Assembly: GCF_042650565.1 (NCBI RefSeq)
Contig: NZ_JBHSBH010000008.1
Span: forward strand, 124,001-188,000
DNA: 64,000 nucleotides
Direction: 5' to 3'
From: Nocardiopsis_B sediminis
GTDB lineage: Bacteria; Actinomycetota; Actinomycetes; Streptosporangiales; Streptosporangiaceae
The position numbers were made by a program, and so were the translations under genes. The notes below the pieces were generated by a model that saw only the letters and a program-made list of their open reading frames with translations, was not told the DNA's origin and ran no database searches. Position 1 is the stretch's first letter; the number at the start of each line of letters is the position of its first letter. This document shows positions 52,696 through 61,377 of this stretch, one piece after another.

Positions 52696-53349
52696 ATGCG
52701 GTTTTGGCCGAAGCGCAATCCTGACACCAGGTGGAGATTCACTGGCGCCAGTATCTCGGCGACCGGTGTGGGCTTCAACTGGCAGCACGAAAAGAGCGAC
52801 CATTGGCGGGCGCGGGAGATCGTGCATCGGCTGGAAGACCACCGGATGCTTTACGACCCTTACGAAGCCGAGCGTATCCAGCCGGTCATCGAATCCGCGG
52901 AGCGGTTGCGCGACTATTTGGCCGAGCAGATCCCGCAATGTGAGTCCGCCGCGTTGCGTGACCACCTGCGTGACATGCAGGCCGCCGTGCGCAGATGTCT
53001 CACCCGGATTCACCGCGCGCAAAGCCGAATCGATGAGCTCTGGCCGGCGGTGAGCGAGTTGCGGAGCCGGGTGGGTACAACTGCGGAGGCGATCGCGGAC
53101 AGATTTGATATCCCCGTGAACGGCGATCTCGCCCGGATCGTCTACAACGGTGAGTCCGCAGTGGCAGCCCGAGCGGCCGCCTTCGTCCGGGGCTCACCCC
53201 GGACGCCCGACGGCGCCCCGTTCCCGACCTGTCCGTCCTGTGGCGTTCACGACTCGCGCATCAGATGGACCGCCGACTCTCCCCCCGGCCGGTCCTGGTG
53301 GTGCACCGTGTGCGACACCCACTGGACCATCCGGTGGCCGACCACCTGA
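52696..53349 (+). CDS. DUF6650-like protein with zinc-ribbon tail
   Basis: A 217-residue protein. The start (RFTGASISATGVGFNWQ) and REIVHRLEDHRMLYDPYEAE resemble DUF6650. Residues 60-140 are helical, and a C-terminal zinc-ribbon-like module has two C-x2-C pairs (CPSC and CTVC), with Trp and His residues between and after them. The combination of a helical core with a zinc ribbon suggests protein or nucleic-acid binding. GGGAG lies 11 bases before the ATG. Its function is unknown. Confidence 0.68.
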   Translation: MRFWPKRNPDTRWRFTGASISATGVGFNWQHEKSDHWRAREIVHRLEDHRMLYDPYEAERIQPVIESAERLRDYLAEQIPQCESAALRDHLRDMQAAVRRCLTRIHRAQSRIDELWPAVSELRSRVGTTAEAIADRFDIPVNGDLARIVYNGESAVAARAAAFVRGSPRTPDGAPFPTCPSCGVHDSRIRWTADSPPGRSWWCTVCDTHWTIRWPTT

Positions 53350-53421
53350 AGCGCGCCAAGGATCACCCCAAAGTGGACATACGGCTCGGCGGAGGCGCGG
53401 GCGTGCAGGTGAGCAGGGAGA

Positions 53422-53916
53422 TCAGGCGTGTACGGTGTCGGTCCCGTCGGCGGAGCCCAGGCCTGAGGCGCAGGCGGTGAGTGCGCGGCGGAGGGCCGCG
53501 GCGTCGTCCGGGGAGACGTCGCGGAGCATCAGTTCTTCGATGCGGTCGGCGCCGCGGTCGCAGGCGTTCAGGGCGGTGTGCCCGGTGTCGGTCAGGTGGG
53601 CGCGCAGGACGCGGCGGTTGGCGGCGTCGGGCTCACGGGTGATCATCCCTTTGGCCTCCAAGGCGCCCACCATTTCGGTCGCGGCCTGGGGGCTCACGAA
53701 GGAGCGGCGGGACAGCTGGGCGGCGGACAGCCCCGGCTGGGCCCGCAGGACGCTCAGGGCGGTGTACTGCAACGTGGTCAGCCCGTGCTCGCGGGTGATC
53801 TGGTCCAGCTGCGCGCGTGCGATGAGTTCGACTCGCTTGACCAGGTAGATGATGCGCGGGCCGGCGTCGCGCGGGGCATGTCCCGGGTCGTCGGCCGCAC
53901 GGGCGGGTTCCGTCAT
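53422..53916 (-). CDS. MarR family regulator of the hydroxycinnamate cluster
   Basis: A 164-residue winged-helix MarR protein. The recognition region reads LSAAQLSRRSFVSPQAATEM, with the wing at RREPDAANRRVLRAHLT. It is divergent from the hydratase/lyase gene, and the palindrome at 53958-53973 lies between them. In other bacteria MarR-type repressors of ferulate/coumarate genes (such as CouR and FerC) respond to the CoA thioester, and the same is likely here. The ATG at 53916 lacks a clear ribosome site; an upstream ATG at 53955 is a less probable alternative. Confidence 0.88.
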   Translation of the reverse strand: MTEPARAADDPGHAPRDAGPRIIYLVKRVELIARAQLDQITREHGLTTLQYTALSVLRAQPGLSAAQLSRRSFVSPQAATEMVGALEAKGMITREPDAANRRVLRAHLTDTGHTALNACDRGADRIEELMLRDVSPDDAAALRRALTACASGLGSADGTDTVHA

Positions 53917-53957
53917 GGTTGACAGGGTATCAAGGCCCTTGTTACACATTATCAAAA

Positions 53958-53973
53958 TCCTTTATATAAAGGA
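53958..53973. promoter_or_regulatory. perfect 16-bp palindrome, MarR operator candidate
   Basis: TCCTTTATATAAAGGA is a perfect palindrome in the divergent MarR/ech region. Its right arm is the ribosome-binding site (AAAGGAG) of the ech gene, and its centre could serve as a -10 element for the marR side. Binding would block both. Confidence 0.75.
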
Positions 53974-53980
53974 GTTTGCT

Positions 53981-54844
53981 ATGGATCCTGGTGCCGAAGC
54001 CCCGCCGGGCGATGCGCCCGGACCCTGGGGGAGGACGGTCCTCGTCACGTTCGACGAGGGCATCGCCTGGGTCGCACTCAACCGCCCCCACAAGCGCAAC
54101 GCGATGAACCCCGAACTGAACGACGAGATGGTTCGAACCCTGGACGCCCTGGAGGGCGACGAGCGCTGCCGCGTGCTCGTCCTCACCGGGGCCGGCGACG
54201 CCTGGACGGCGGGCATGGATCTCCAGGAGTACTTCCGCGACGTCGACGCGGCCGACGACCCGGCACTACAGAATCGGGTCCGCCGCGCCGCCGCGGACTG
54301 GCAGTGGCGACGGCTGGCCGCCTACCACAAGCCCACGATCGCCATGGTCAACGGCTGGTGCTTCGGCGGAGCCTTCACGCCGCTGATCGCCTGCGACCTG
54401 GCCATCGCCGACGAGGAGGCCCGCTTCGGCCTGTCCGAGATCAACTGGGGGATCCCGCCCGGAGGGGTCGTCAGCCGGGCGCTGGCCTCCGTCGTGCCCC
54501 AGCGCGACGCCCTCTACCACATCATGACGGGCGAGACCTTCGACGGCCGCGCCGCAGCCCGGATGCGCCTGGTCAACGAGGCAGTTCCCGCCGACTCCCT
54601 GCGCGCACGCACCCGGGAACTCGCCCTGCGCCTCGCCGGCATGAACCCCGTTGTGTTGCGGGCCGCCAAGACCGGCTACAAGGTCGCCGCCGCGATGCCC
54701 TGGGACCAGGCCGAGGACTACCTCTACGCCAAGCTCGAGCAGTCGCAGTTCCGGGATCCGGAGCAGGGGCGCAGCCGCGGCATGAAGCAGTTCCTCGACG
54801 ATAAGAGCTTCCGCCCCGGCCTCGGCCACTACACGCGCGGCTGA
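53981..54844 (+). CDS. ech: p-hydroxycinnamoyl-CoA hydratase/lyase
   Basis: A 287-residue crotonase-fold enzyme that converts feruloyl- or p-coumaroyl-CoA to vanillin or 4-hydroxybenzaldehyde plus acetyl-CoA. Agreement with bacterial HCHL/Ech enzymes is close throughout: AWTAGMDLQEYFRDVDA, PTIAMVNGWCFGGAF, FGLSEINWGIPP, EDYLYAKLEQSQF and GMKQFLDDKS. Catalytic Glu is at residue 153. The position of the Ser described in the P. fluorescens enzyme is Thr133 here, a conservative change. The ATG at 53981 follows AAAGGAG. Transporter and CoA-ligase genes follow on the same strand; no vanillin dehydrogenase is visible. Confidence 0.95.
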   Translation: MDPGAEAPPGDAPGPWGRTVLVTFDEGIAWVALNRPHKRNAMNPELNDEMVRTLDALEGDERCRVLVLTGAGDAWTAGMDLQEYFRDVDAADDPALQNRVRRAAADWQWRRLAAYHKPTIAMVNGWCFGGAFTPLIACDLAIADEEARFGLSEINWGIPPGGVVSRALASVVPQRDALYHIMTGETFDGRAAARMRLVNEAVPADSLRARTRELALRLAGMNPVVLRAAKTGYKVAAAMPWDQAEDYLYAKLEQSQFRDPEQGRSRGMKQFLDDKSFRPGLGHYTRG

Positions 54845-54927
54845 GCAGGCGCGCGCACGGCCCGGCAGGAGGCGCGGCACCGGGCATCCCTCCACCGCTC
54901 AGGGGCACCCCCGGAACGGAGAACACC

Positions 54928-56235
54928 GTGGCCAGCCCTTCCCGACCCCCCACCACCGCCGCCCACCGCGAGGCCCGCAAGGTCGCCGTCGCCAGCTTCA
55001 TCGGTACCAGCATCGAGTGGTACGACTTCTTCCTCTACGGGGCCGCGGCGGCGCTCGTCTTCGGTCCCCAGTTCTTCCCCTCCGAAAGCACGGTCGCCAG
55101 CCAGTTGGCCGCCCTGTCCACGTTCGCCGTCGGATTCGCCGCCCGCCCGCTCGGCGGCATCGTCGCCGGCCACCTGGGCGACCGCATCGGGCGCAAGCAC
55201 ATGCTGGTGGTGTCGCTGCTCGTCATGGGCGGGGCGACGGTCCTGGTGGGGCTGCTGCCGCCCTATGCCCAGATCGGCGTCGCCGCGCCGATCCTGCTCG
55301 TGCTCCTGCGGCTGGCCCAAGGGCTCGGCGTGGGCGCGGAGTGGGGCGGGGCCGCCCTCATGGCCGTCGAGCACGCGCCCCAGGGGCGCCGCGGGCTGTA
55401 CGGCGCAGCCCCACAGCTCGGCGTGCCCGCCGGAGCGATCGCGGCGAACCTTGTCATGCTGGCCGCCTCCACCACCACGGCCGAGGCGTTCGCCGCGTGG
55501 GGATGGCGGCTCGGCTTCGTCGCCAGCATCGTCCTCATCGGCGTCGGCTACGTGATCCGCCGCCGTATCAGCGAGAGCCCGCTGTTCGAGGAGAACCGGC
55601 GCACACCCGGCGCCCTGCGCCCCGCCCCGCTCGTCGAGGTCCTGCGCAGCCACCCGCTCAACGTCCTGCGCGCCGCGTTCGCCACGGCCGCGTGCACCGG
55701 GCTCGGCTACATCGTCCTCACCTACACCCTGTCCTACGGCACAACGGAGCTGTCGTACTCCCGGAACACCCTCCTGGTGATCGTCACGCTCGCCAGCGCC
55801 GTGCAGCTCGGAGCCATCCTGGGCTGGTCGGCGCTGACCGACGTGCTGGGACGGCGCCGCGTGTTCATCGGCGGCGGCCTCGCCCAGATCGCGATCGGCC
55901 TGCTGTTCTTCCCGATGTTCGACCGCGGCTCGTTCGGCTGGGCACTCCTGGCGTGCGGCTTCGCGGTCATCATCGTCTCCGCCCAGTACGGTCCGCTGCC
56001 CGCGCTGCTGGCGGAGCTGTTCCCCACCCGTGTGCGCTACAGCGGCATCTCCGTCGGCTACCAGATCGGCAACGTGATCGGCGGCGGACTCGCACCCATC
56101 GCCGCCACCGCGCTCTTCGCCACCTCAGGCGGATCGAGCGCCGTGGGGATCTACCTCGCCGGGATGGCCCTGCTGGCCACGCTGGCGATCATCCTCACCC
56201 CGGAAACCTCCGCACGCGACCTGCGGACCATCTGA
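54928..56235 (+). CDS. MHS-type MFS transporter, probably for hydroxycinnamates
   Basis: A 435-residue, 12-span metabolite:H+ symporter-family protein. IGTSIEWYDFFLYGAAAAL and the loop 2-3 motif GHLGDRIGRKH are diagnostic, as is RLAQGLGVGAEWGGAALMAV. The GTG at 54928 has ACGGAG upstream. It lies between ech and fcs, with 20 bp to the next gene, so uptake of ferulate, coumarate or a related aromatic acid is the likely task. Members of the family also carry proline, betaine or shikimate, so the substrate is inferred from context. Confidence 0.9.
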   Translation: MASPSRPPTTAAHREARKVAVASFIGTSIEWYDFFLYGAAAALVFGPQFFPSESTVASQLAALSTFAVGFAARPLGGIVAGHLGDRIGRKHMLVVSLLVMGGATVLVGLLPPYAQIGVAAPILLVLLRLAQGLGVGAEWGGAALMAVEHAPQGRRGLYGAAPQLGVPAGAIAANLVMLAASTTTAEAFAAWGWRLGFVASIVLIGVGYVIRRRISESPLFEENRRTPGALRPAPLVEVLRSHPLNVLRAAFATAACTGLGYIVLTYTLSYGTTELSYSRNTLLVIVTLASAVQLGAILGWSALTDVLGRRRVFIGGGLAQIAIGLLFFPMFDRGSFGWALLACGFAVIIVSAQYGPLPALLAELFPTRVRYSGISVGYQIGNVIGGGLAPIAATALFATSGGSSAVGIYLAGMALLATLAIILTPETSARDLRTI

Positions 56236-56256
56236 CATCGGGTCGAAGGGACCGCC

Positions 56257-57792
56257 ATGCGCAACCACGGCGTCGGATCATGGCCCGGCCGCAGGAGCCG
56301 CGCTGCCGGCACGCTCACCGCCCTCGTGCACGCGGGACGCGCCGCCACCTACCGCGAACTCGACCAGCGCTCCCAACGGCTGGCCCACGCCTTGGAGGTG
56401 CGCGGGGTGGCACGCGGCGACCGCGTCGCCTACCTGGGCCCGAACCAGCCCGAATTCCTTGAGGCCATGTTCGCCACCGCGCTGCTGGGCGCGGTGTTCA
56501 CCCCATTCAACACCCGCCTAGCGCCGGCCGAGCTGGCGGCCCTCGCGCGCGACAGCTCGCCCGCTGTCCTCGTCGCCGACGCCCGCCGCGCCGCCGACGC
56601 CACCGCCCTGCGCGACGCCGGCCTGGTGGGCGGGCTCCTCATCGCCGGTGGTGGTGACGCCGACGACGACCTGGACCGTGCGGTCGCCGCCGCCCGGCCC
56701 GAGCCGATCGACCGGCCCGTCGAGCACGCCGACCCCTTCCTCCTGCTCTACACCTCCGGCTCCACCGGCCGCCCCAAGGGCGTGGTGCTCACCCACGGCA
56801 ACGTCACCTGGAACTGCCTGAACACGCTGGTCGACACCGACCTGACCGGCACCGACACCGCACTGGTCAGCGCGCCGATGTTCCACACAGCGGCGCTGAA
56901 CATGCTGTGCCTGCCCACCCTGCTCAAGGGCGGGCGGCTGATCCTGGAGGAGGGCTTCGACCCCGAGCGCACCCTGGACCTCGTGGAGCACGACGGCGTG
57001 ACCGTGATGTTCGGCGTCCCCACGATGTACGACCGGATCGCCCACTCGCCGCGCTGGGAGTCGGCGGACCTCTCCGGCCTGCGGCTGCTGCTGTGCGGCG
57101 GTGCCCCTGTTCCTCCGGCGCTCATCGAGCGCTACACCGGTCGCGGGCTCGCGTTCGTGCAGGGATACGGCATGACCGAGTCCGCCCCGGGAGCCCTGCT
57201 GCTGCCCGCGGCCGACTGCCGGCGCAAGGCCGGCAGCGCCGGAGTGGCGGCGTTCTTCACCGATGTGCGCATCGCGGGTTCCGGTCCCGGCCCGGCCGAG
57301 GTCCTGGTGGAGGGCCCCAACGTCACCCCGGGCTACTGGAACCGGCCTGAGGAGACAGCGGCGGCGTTGCGCGAGGGCTGGCTGCACACCGGCGACGCCG
57401 CCGAGGTCGACGACGAGGGCTACTTCCGCATCGTGGACCGGTTGAAGGACATGTACGTCACCGGCGGTGAGAACGTCTACCCGTCCGAAGTCGAGGCCGC
57501 CCTGTCCGACCACCCCGCCGTGCGCGAGTGCGCAGTGGTCGGAGTGCCGGACCCGGCCTGGGGGGAGGCCGGCGCGGCCCTGGTCGCGCCCGTTGCCGGT
57601 CGGCGGCCCGGCACCGACGAACTGTACGCGTTCTTGGCACAGAGGCTGGCCCGGTACAAACTCCCTGCGACCATCACGTTCGCCGACGAGCTTCCGCGCA
57701 ATGGGGTCGGCAAGATCGACAAGCCGGCGCTTCGCAGCCGCCTCGCCCCCGCGGACAAGGGCCGGGCACCGGACGGATCGACGGGAGCGTAG
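56257..57792 (+). CDS. fcs: feruloyl-CoA / hydroxycinnamate-CoA synthetase
   Basis: A 511-residue ANL-superfamily acyl-CoA ligase that activates ferulate or coumarate with ATP and CoA. The opening MRNHGVGSWPGRRSR resembles Streptomyces Fcs. The P-loop YTSGSTGRPKG is at residues 165-175; GYGMTES, the hinge VDRLKDMYVTGGENVYPSEV and the catalytic Lys in NGVGKIDK are all present. It makes the substrate for the hydratase/lyase encoded upstream. The gene ends the cluster and converges with a TetR gene. Confidence 0.93.
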   Translation: MRNHGVGSWPGRRSRAAGTLTALVHAGRAATYRELDQRSQRLAHALEVRGVARGDRVAYLGPNQPEFLEAMFATALLGAVFTPFNTRLAPAELAALARDSSPAVLVADARRAADATALRDAGLVGGLLIAGGGDADDDLDRAVAAARPEPIDRPVEHADPFLLLYTSGSTGRPKGVVLTHGNVTWNCLNTLVDTDLTGTDTALVSAPMFHTAALNMLCLPTLLKGGRLILEEGFDPERTLDLVEHDGVTVMFGVPTMYDRIAHSPRWESADLSGLRLLLCGGAPVPPALIERYTGRGLAFVQGYGMTESAPGALLLPAADCRRKAGSAGVAAFFTDVRIAGSGPGPAEVLVEGPNVTPGYWNRPEETAAALREGWLHTGDAAEVDDEGYFRIVDRLKDMYVTGGENVYPSEVEAALSDHPAVRECAVVGVPDPAWGEAGAALVAPVAGRRPGTDELYAFLAQRLARYKLPATITFADELPRNGVGKIDKPALRSRLAPADKGRAPDGSTGA

Positions 57793-57887
57793 GGCTCTCC
57801 CTTCCTCGCCGAACGCTCGGCTGTCTGGGGACTTCGAGGAGATCCCGCTCCGTACGGGCGGCGACCGCCTCAGGTAGTGCGTGCCGG

Positions 57888-58517
57888 TCATCCGGGGGGC
57901 CGGATGGAGAACCCCGCCTGCGCGAGGAGCCGGCGCAGGTACTGCGTTGCATCCTCCTGGGTGATCGGCTCGGGGTCGAGCAGGAGCCGATGGATGATCG
58001 CCCCTTCCATCATGTCGATGAGGATGTCGACATCGGCCGCCGGTTCGAGCTGCTCGTCGAGTTGCGCCTGGAGCATGATCGCCCGGGCTCGCTCGCGGCG
58101 CGGCAGGACATGGTGGGTCCGGTAGGCCTTGAGCAGGGTCGGGTGGCTGGTGCCGGCGGCGAGGAGGCGGGCCGACAAGGCGCGGAAGCGCGGATCGGCG
58201 ATCGCCTTGCCCCACTGCGGCAGGAGCTGCTCGATCACCTCCGTCAACGGGACCCCCGGCGCAAGGCGGGGGGCGACATTGGGCAGCTCAGCACGGACCG
58301 ACTCGATGGCCTGGGCGAGCAGGTCCTCCTTCGTGCGCCAGCGGCGGTAGACGGTCACCTTGGTGACCCCGGCGCGTTTGGCGACGTGCTCGATGCTGGT
58401 CTGGTCGACACCCCGTTCGATGAGCGATTCGACGGCGGCCCGCAGGATCGCCGTGTCGGCCTCCGGATCACGCGGACGGCCGGGGCTGCGCCGCGCCGGA
58501 GTCCCATCGGCGGTCAT
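57888..58517 (-). CDS. TetR family regulator coupled to the FAD monooxygenase gene
   Basis: A 209-residue TetR protein with helix-turn-helix QTSIEHVAKRAGVTKVTVYR (residues 39-58) and the TetR_C-type helical domain (RARAIMLQAQLDEQLEPAAD). Its start overlaps the stop of the upstream monooxygenase gene as ATGA, so the two are translated together. It probably represses that operon through the palindrome at 60071-60094. Its ligand is likely an aromatic or hydrophobic compound handled by the monooxygenase. Confidence 0.9.
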   Translation of the reverse strand: MTADGTPARRSPGRPRDPEADTAILRAAVESLIERGVDQTSIEHVAKRAGVTKVTVYRRWRTKEDLLAQAIESVRAELPNVAPRLAPGVPLTEVIEQLLPQWGKAIADPRFRALSARLLAAGTSHPTLLKAYRTHHVLPRRERARAIMLQAQLDEQLEPAADVDILIDMMEGAIIHRLLLDPEPITQEDATQYLRRLLAQAGFSIRPPG

Positions 58518-60061
58518 ACCGGCGCCTGCCGACGGCCCAGCGCTCCGGTCAGCCAGCGTGTCAGGTCGGCGACCGCGGCAGGGCCCTGCCAGCCGAGGTG
58601 GCCATCGGGTCGCACGAGCATCACGATGCCCTCACCTGCGGGTTTCTGTGGACGCAGCACGGTGACATGCTCGCCAAGATACCCGCGCGCCGCTGCGATG
58701 AGTTCGCCGGGATCGGCCGCGGTGGGCGGTACGAGGAGCGCCCAAGCGCGGCCGAGTTCGGCGTGGAGCCGGGTCGGTGTCCCGTCGGCGCGCCGGCAGT
58801 CGAGGTCCTGGACGCGATCGCCGGCGTGTGGCCCGTGGCCTCTGCGGGCTTCGCCCAGCGGCCCCTTGCGGTAGGTGACCCAGAGCTGGGAGGCGGTCCT
58901 GGTCGCGCTGCGCTGAACGGCGGGCAGGTTGAGCAGCGGGACGAACAGGTGATCGCGCACCATGCGTGTCACGGCCCGCTCTCCCACCAGGATCTTGGTG
59001 TTGGCGGTGGTGTTGGCGAGCACTTCGGTGGCCAGCGGCCGCCGTTCGGCGGTGTAGGTGTCGAGCAGTCCGGTGTCGGCGCGGCCCGCGGCGACCAGGG
59101 CCAGCTTCCAACCGAGGTTCTCTGCGTCGCCGATGCCGGTGTTCATCCCCTGCCCGCCGATCGGACTGTGGATGTGGGCGGCGTCTCCGGCCAGGAGGAC
59201 GCGTCCGCGCCGGTAGTCCGCCGCCAACCGGCGGTGGATGCGAAAGACCGAGGTCCACTGCGCGTCACGGATCTCCACGCCGCCATCGCCGGAGCGGACG
59301 GGGATGATCTGCTCGAACCGATCGATGATCTGTTGCTCGTTCAGGCGCTCGTCGGCGGACAGTGCGGGGACGTCGGCCATCAGGCGCCACAGGTCCCCGT
59401 CCTCGCGTTCCTCCTCGCCGGTGCCCCGCATCGGGATCGCGAGAAGGATCCCGTCGCGGTGGAACCACCCGGCCGACGTCGAGCGGTCCCGGTCCCAGCT
59501 CGCGTGTACGTCCGCGAGCAGGAACTGCTCGACCACGGGCACGCCGGGGAATTCGATGCCGGTGAGGCCGCGCACGGTACTGTGAGCGCCGTCGCAGCCC
59601 ACCGCCCAGGCCGCGCGCAGCGGCGTCCCGGATGCGAACCGGGCGGTGAGGCCGTCGTCGTCCTGTTCGAGGTCCGTCAGCCGGGTACCCCATTCGACCT
59701 CGGTCCCCAGTTCGTGCAGCCGGCGCCGCAGTTCGCTCTCCACGCTCGCTTGGGAGACGAACAACGCCTGCACCGACTCGCCGTCGACGGGTGCGAAGCG
59801 CATCGTGGTGAGCGGGCGGCCCTGTACGTGCATCTCCATCCCCAGGGGGGCGAGGGCCTGCTCGGGCAGGCTGCCCAGCGCTCCCAGCCGGTCGAGTACC
59901 TCGACCCCGCGCGCGTGGAGGATGTTCGCGCGGGAGGTGACGGCGGGCCTTGGGGCGCCGTCGACCACGCGGACCGGGACGTTGTGTGCGGCGAGGGAGC
60001 AGGCCAGTGTCAGCCCTGTCGGCCCTGCCCCGATGATCAGCACTTCGGTCGACTGCATCAT
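58514..60061 (-). CDS. FAD-dependent aromatic monooxygenase (PHBH-fold)
   Basis: A 515-residue class A flavoprotein hydroxylase. The FAD-binding GAGPTGLTLA lies near residues 11-20, the DG motif in VGCDGAHSTVRG, and the GD motif in LLAGDAAHIHSPIGGQGMNT. The C-terminal thioredoxin-like extension (residues 390-515) is typical of MhpA- and rifampicin/tetracycline-hydroxylase-like members. ATG 60061 and ATG 60058 are adjacent; the AAAGGAG spacing favours the second. A TetR gene follows, coupled by ATGA. The substrate could be a phenolic compound or an antibiotic; the sequence does not decide. Confidence 0.9.
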   Translation of the reverse strand: MMQSTEVLIIGAGPTGLTLACSLAAHNVPVRVVDGAPRPAVTSRANILHARGVEVLDRLGALGSLPEQALAPLGMEMHVQGRPLTTMRFAPVDGESVQALFVSQASVESELRRRLHELGTEVEWGTRLTDLEQDDDGLTARFASGTPLRAAWAVGCDGAHSTVRGLTGIEFPGVPVVEQFLLADVHASWDRDRSTSAGWFHRDGILLAIPMRGTGEEEREDGDLWRLMADVPALSADERLNEQQIIDRFEQIIPVRSGDGGVEIRDAQWTSVFRIHRRLAADYRRGRVLLAGDAAHIHSPIGGQGMNTGIGDAENLGWKLALVAAGRADTGLLDTYTAERRPLATEVLANTTANTKILVGERAVTRMVRDHLFVPLLNLPAVQRSATRTASQLWVTYRKGPLGEARRGHGPHAGDRVQDLDCRRADGTPTRLHAELGRAWALLVPPTAADPGELIAAARGYLGEHVTVLRPQKPAGEGIVMLVRPDGHLGWQGPAAVADLTRWLTGALGRRQAPV

Positions 60062-60070
60062 CGCTCCTTT

Positions 60071-60094
60071 GTATACGTGAACGTATCCGTATAC
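60071..60094. promoter_or_regulatory. TetR operator candidate before the monooxygenase gene
   Basis: GTATACG at 60071-60077 and CGTATAC at 60088-60094 form a perfect 7-bp inverted repeat with 10 bp between. It lies immediately upstream of the ribosome site of the monooxygenase-TetR operon and suits autoregulation. Confidence 0.65.
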
Positions 60095-60165
60095 TAACGT
60101 GCGCCGCTGGAGTGGTGGAGCGGTGGGGGGCGGCCGCTCCCCACGGCGATCCGGGGAACGGGTCT

Positions 60166-61158
60166 CTAGGTGGACTCCCGCCGGATCAGGGCGACGTCCA
60201 CGGGAATGTGGCCCTGCGTGTACGGACGCCCCAGTGCCTCATCCAGCGCGCGCTGGGCCAGGGCCCTTCCCAGTGCACCGGTGTCGACCCGGACGCTGGT
60301 GAGGGAGGGGAGGAACACCGAGGCCAGCGGGCTGTCATCGTGCCCGATCACGGCGAGTTCCTTGGGCACGCGGATTCCCGACCGCAGGGCGGCGCCGACG
60401 ACGGTGGCCGCGGTGTCGTCGTTGTAGGCGAGTACCCCCGTGATCCCCTCTGCGTGCCATCCCGGGACCAAGGCGCCGGCGTTCTCCCCGTCGATGACGT
60501 GGAGGCCGCGCCATTCCAGGCCCAGCTCCGCACAGGCGCCGTGTGCAGCGTCCGCGCGCTGGTGGACGAGGGGCGTCAGGCGGGGGTCGCCGGAGGCCGC
60601 GAAGAGCATCCGCCGGTGCCCTTGCTCGTGCAGGTGCCGGACCTGGAGCGCGGGCCCCGAAGTGAGTGCAGGGGCGTTCTGGAACCCCGAGCCCGGCTCC
60701 TCCGCCGAGGGGATGATCCGGGTGACGCCGCTGGCGTGCAGCGAGTCGAGATCCTCGGGGGAGAAGGACGTGAAGCCGACGACGACGTCGGGGTGCAGCG
60801 ACTCCCACAGGGGGCGTGACCGGCCACTGGGATGGGGGGTGTAGGTCACCATGCTGTATCCGGCCTCGTCCAGGAGGAGGGACGCCTCCTCCAGGTAGCG
60901 GCGCATGCTGTAGTCGACCGGCCAGTCGGGGGTGACGAAGAGGATGATGCGGCTGTGCCCGCTGGCGAGTGCCTGGGCGGCCCGGTGCGGGCGGTAGCCC
61001 ATCCGGCGCGCGGCCGCCAGGACGCGGTCGCGGGTGCCGGCCGAGATGGTCTGGCCCGGAGTGTCGTTCAGCACGAAGCCGACGGTCGCCCTGGAAACCC
61101 CCACCTCCCTGGCGATGTCCGCGGCCGTCACCCTCTGCCGTGCACCACGCCCTGCCAT
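60166..61158 (-). CDS. LacI family transcriptional regulator
   Basis: A 330-residue LacI/GalR repressor. The N-terminal helix-turn-helix reads VTAADIAREVGVSRATVGFV near residues 10-29, with the hinge helix VLAAARRMGYRPHRAAQALA, then a periplasmic-binding-type ligand domain with IGHDDSPLASVFLPSLTSVR. The ATG at 61158 follows AAAGGAG; an ATG at 61212 further upstream is not favoured. It is divergent from the sugar transporter and rhamnosidase genes, with three operator-like sites in between. It probably represses them and is released by a rhamnosyl sugar. Confidence 0.92.
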   Translation of the reverse strand: MAGRGARQRVTAADIAREVGVSRATVGFVLNDTPGQTISAGTRDRVLAAARRMGYRPHRAAQALASGHSRIILFVTPDWPVDYSMRRYLEEASLLLDEAGYSMVTYTPHPSGRSRPLWESLHPDVVVGFTSFSPEDLDSLHASGVTRIIPSAEEPGSGFQNAPALTSGPALQVRHLHEQGHRRMLFAASGDPRLTPLVHQRADAAHGACAELGLEWRGLHVIDGENAGALVPGWHAEGITGVLAYNDDTAATVVGAALRSGIRVPKELAVIGHDDSPLASVFLPSLTSVRVDTGALGRALAQRALDEALGRPYTQGHIPVDVALIRREST

Positions 61159-61196
61159 CGGTTCGGGATCTCCTTTGTAGCGGACAGAATCGCGGC

Positions 61197-61211
61197 TTGC
61201 GCGCTCTAGCA
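61197..61211. promoter_or_regulatory. LacI operator candidate, site 1
   Basis: TTGCGCGCTCTAGCA matches the core of the other two sites imperfectly and lies just upstream of the lacI-type gene. It may mediate autoregulation. Confidence 0.45.
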
Positions 61212-61278
61212 AACGAAGGCTACCAGTACCACGGGCCTCCGATCCGGTAGTGGCGCCACCGCGTGGCGCGCATCTCGA

Positions 61279-61336
61279 CTTGCGCGCGCTAGTTACGTGT
61301 GTTTACGATCACGACACAAAACTAGCGCGCGTTAGC
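61279..61336. promoter_or_regulatory. LacI operator candidates, sites 2 and 3
   Basis: CTTGCGCGCGCTAGTT (61279-61294) and ACTAGCGCGCGTTAGC (61321-61336) are each near-palindromic CTA-rich sites around GCGCGC. Their inner 11 bp form a perfect inverted pair (61284-61294 and 61320-61330), 25 bp apart. Site 3 lies 40 bp before the transporter ATG. Confidence 0.62.
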
Positions 61337-61377
61337 TCGTAGGGCGGCGCGCTGATGCACGTACCGGAGCAGCCGCC

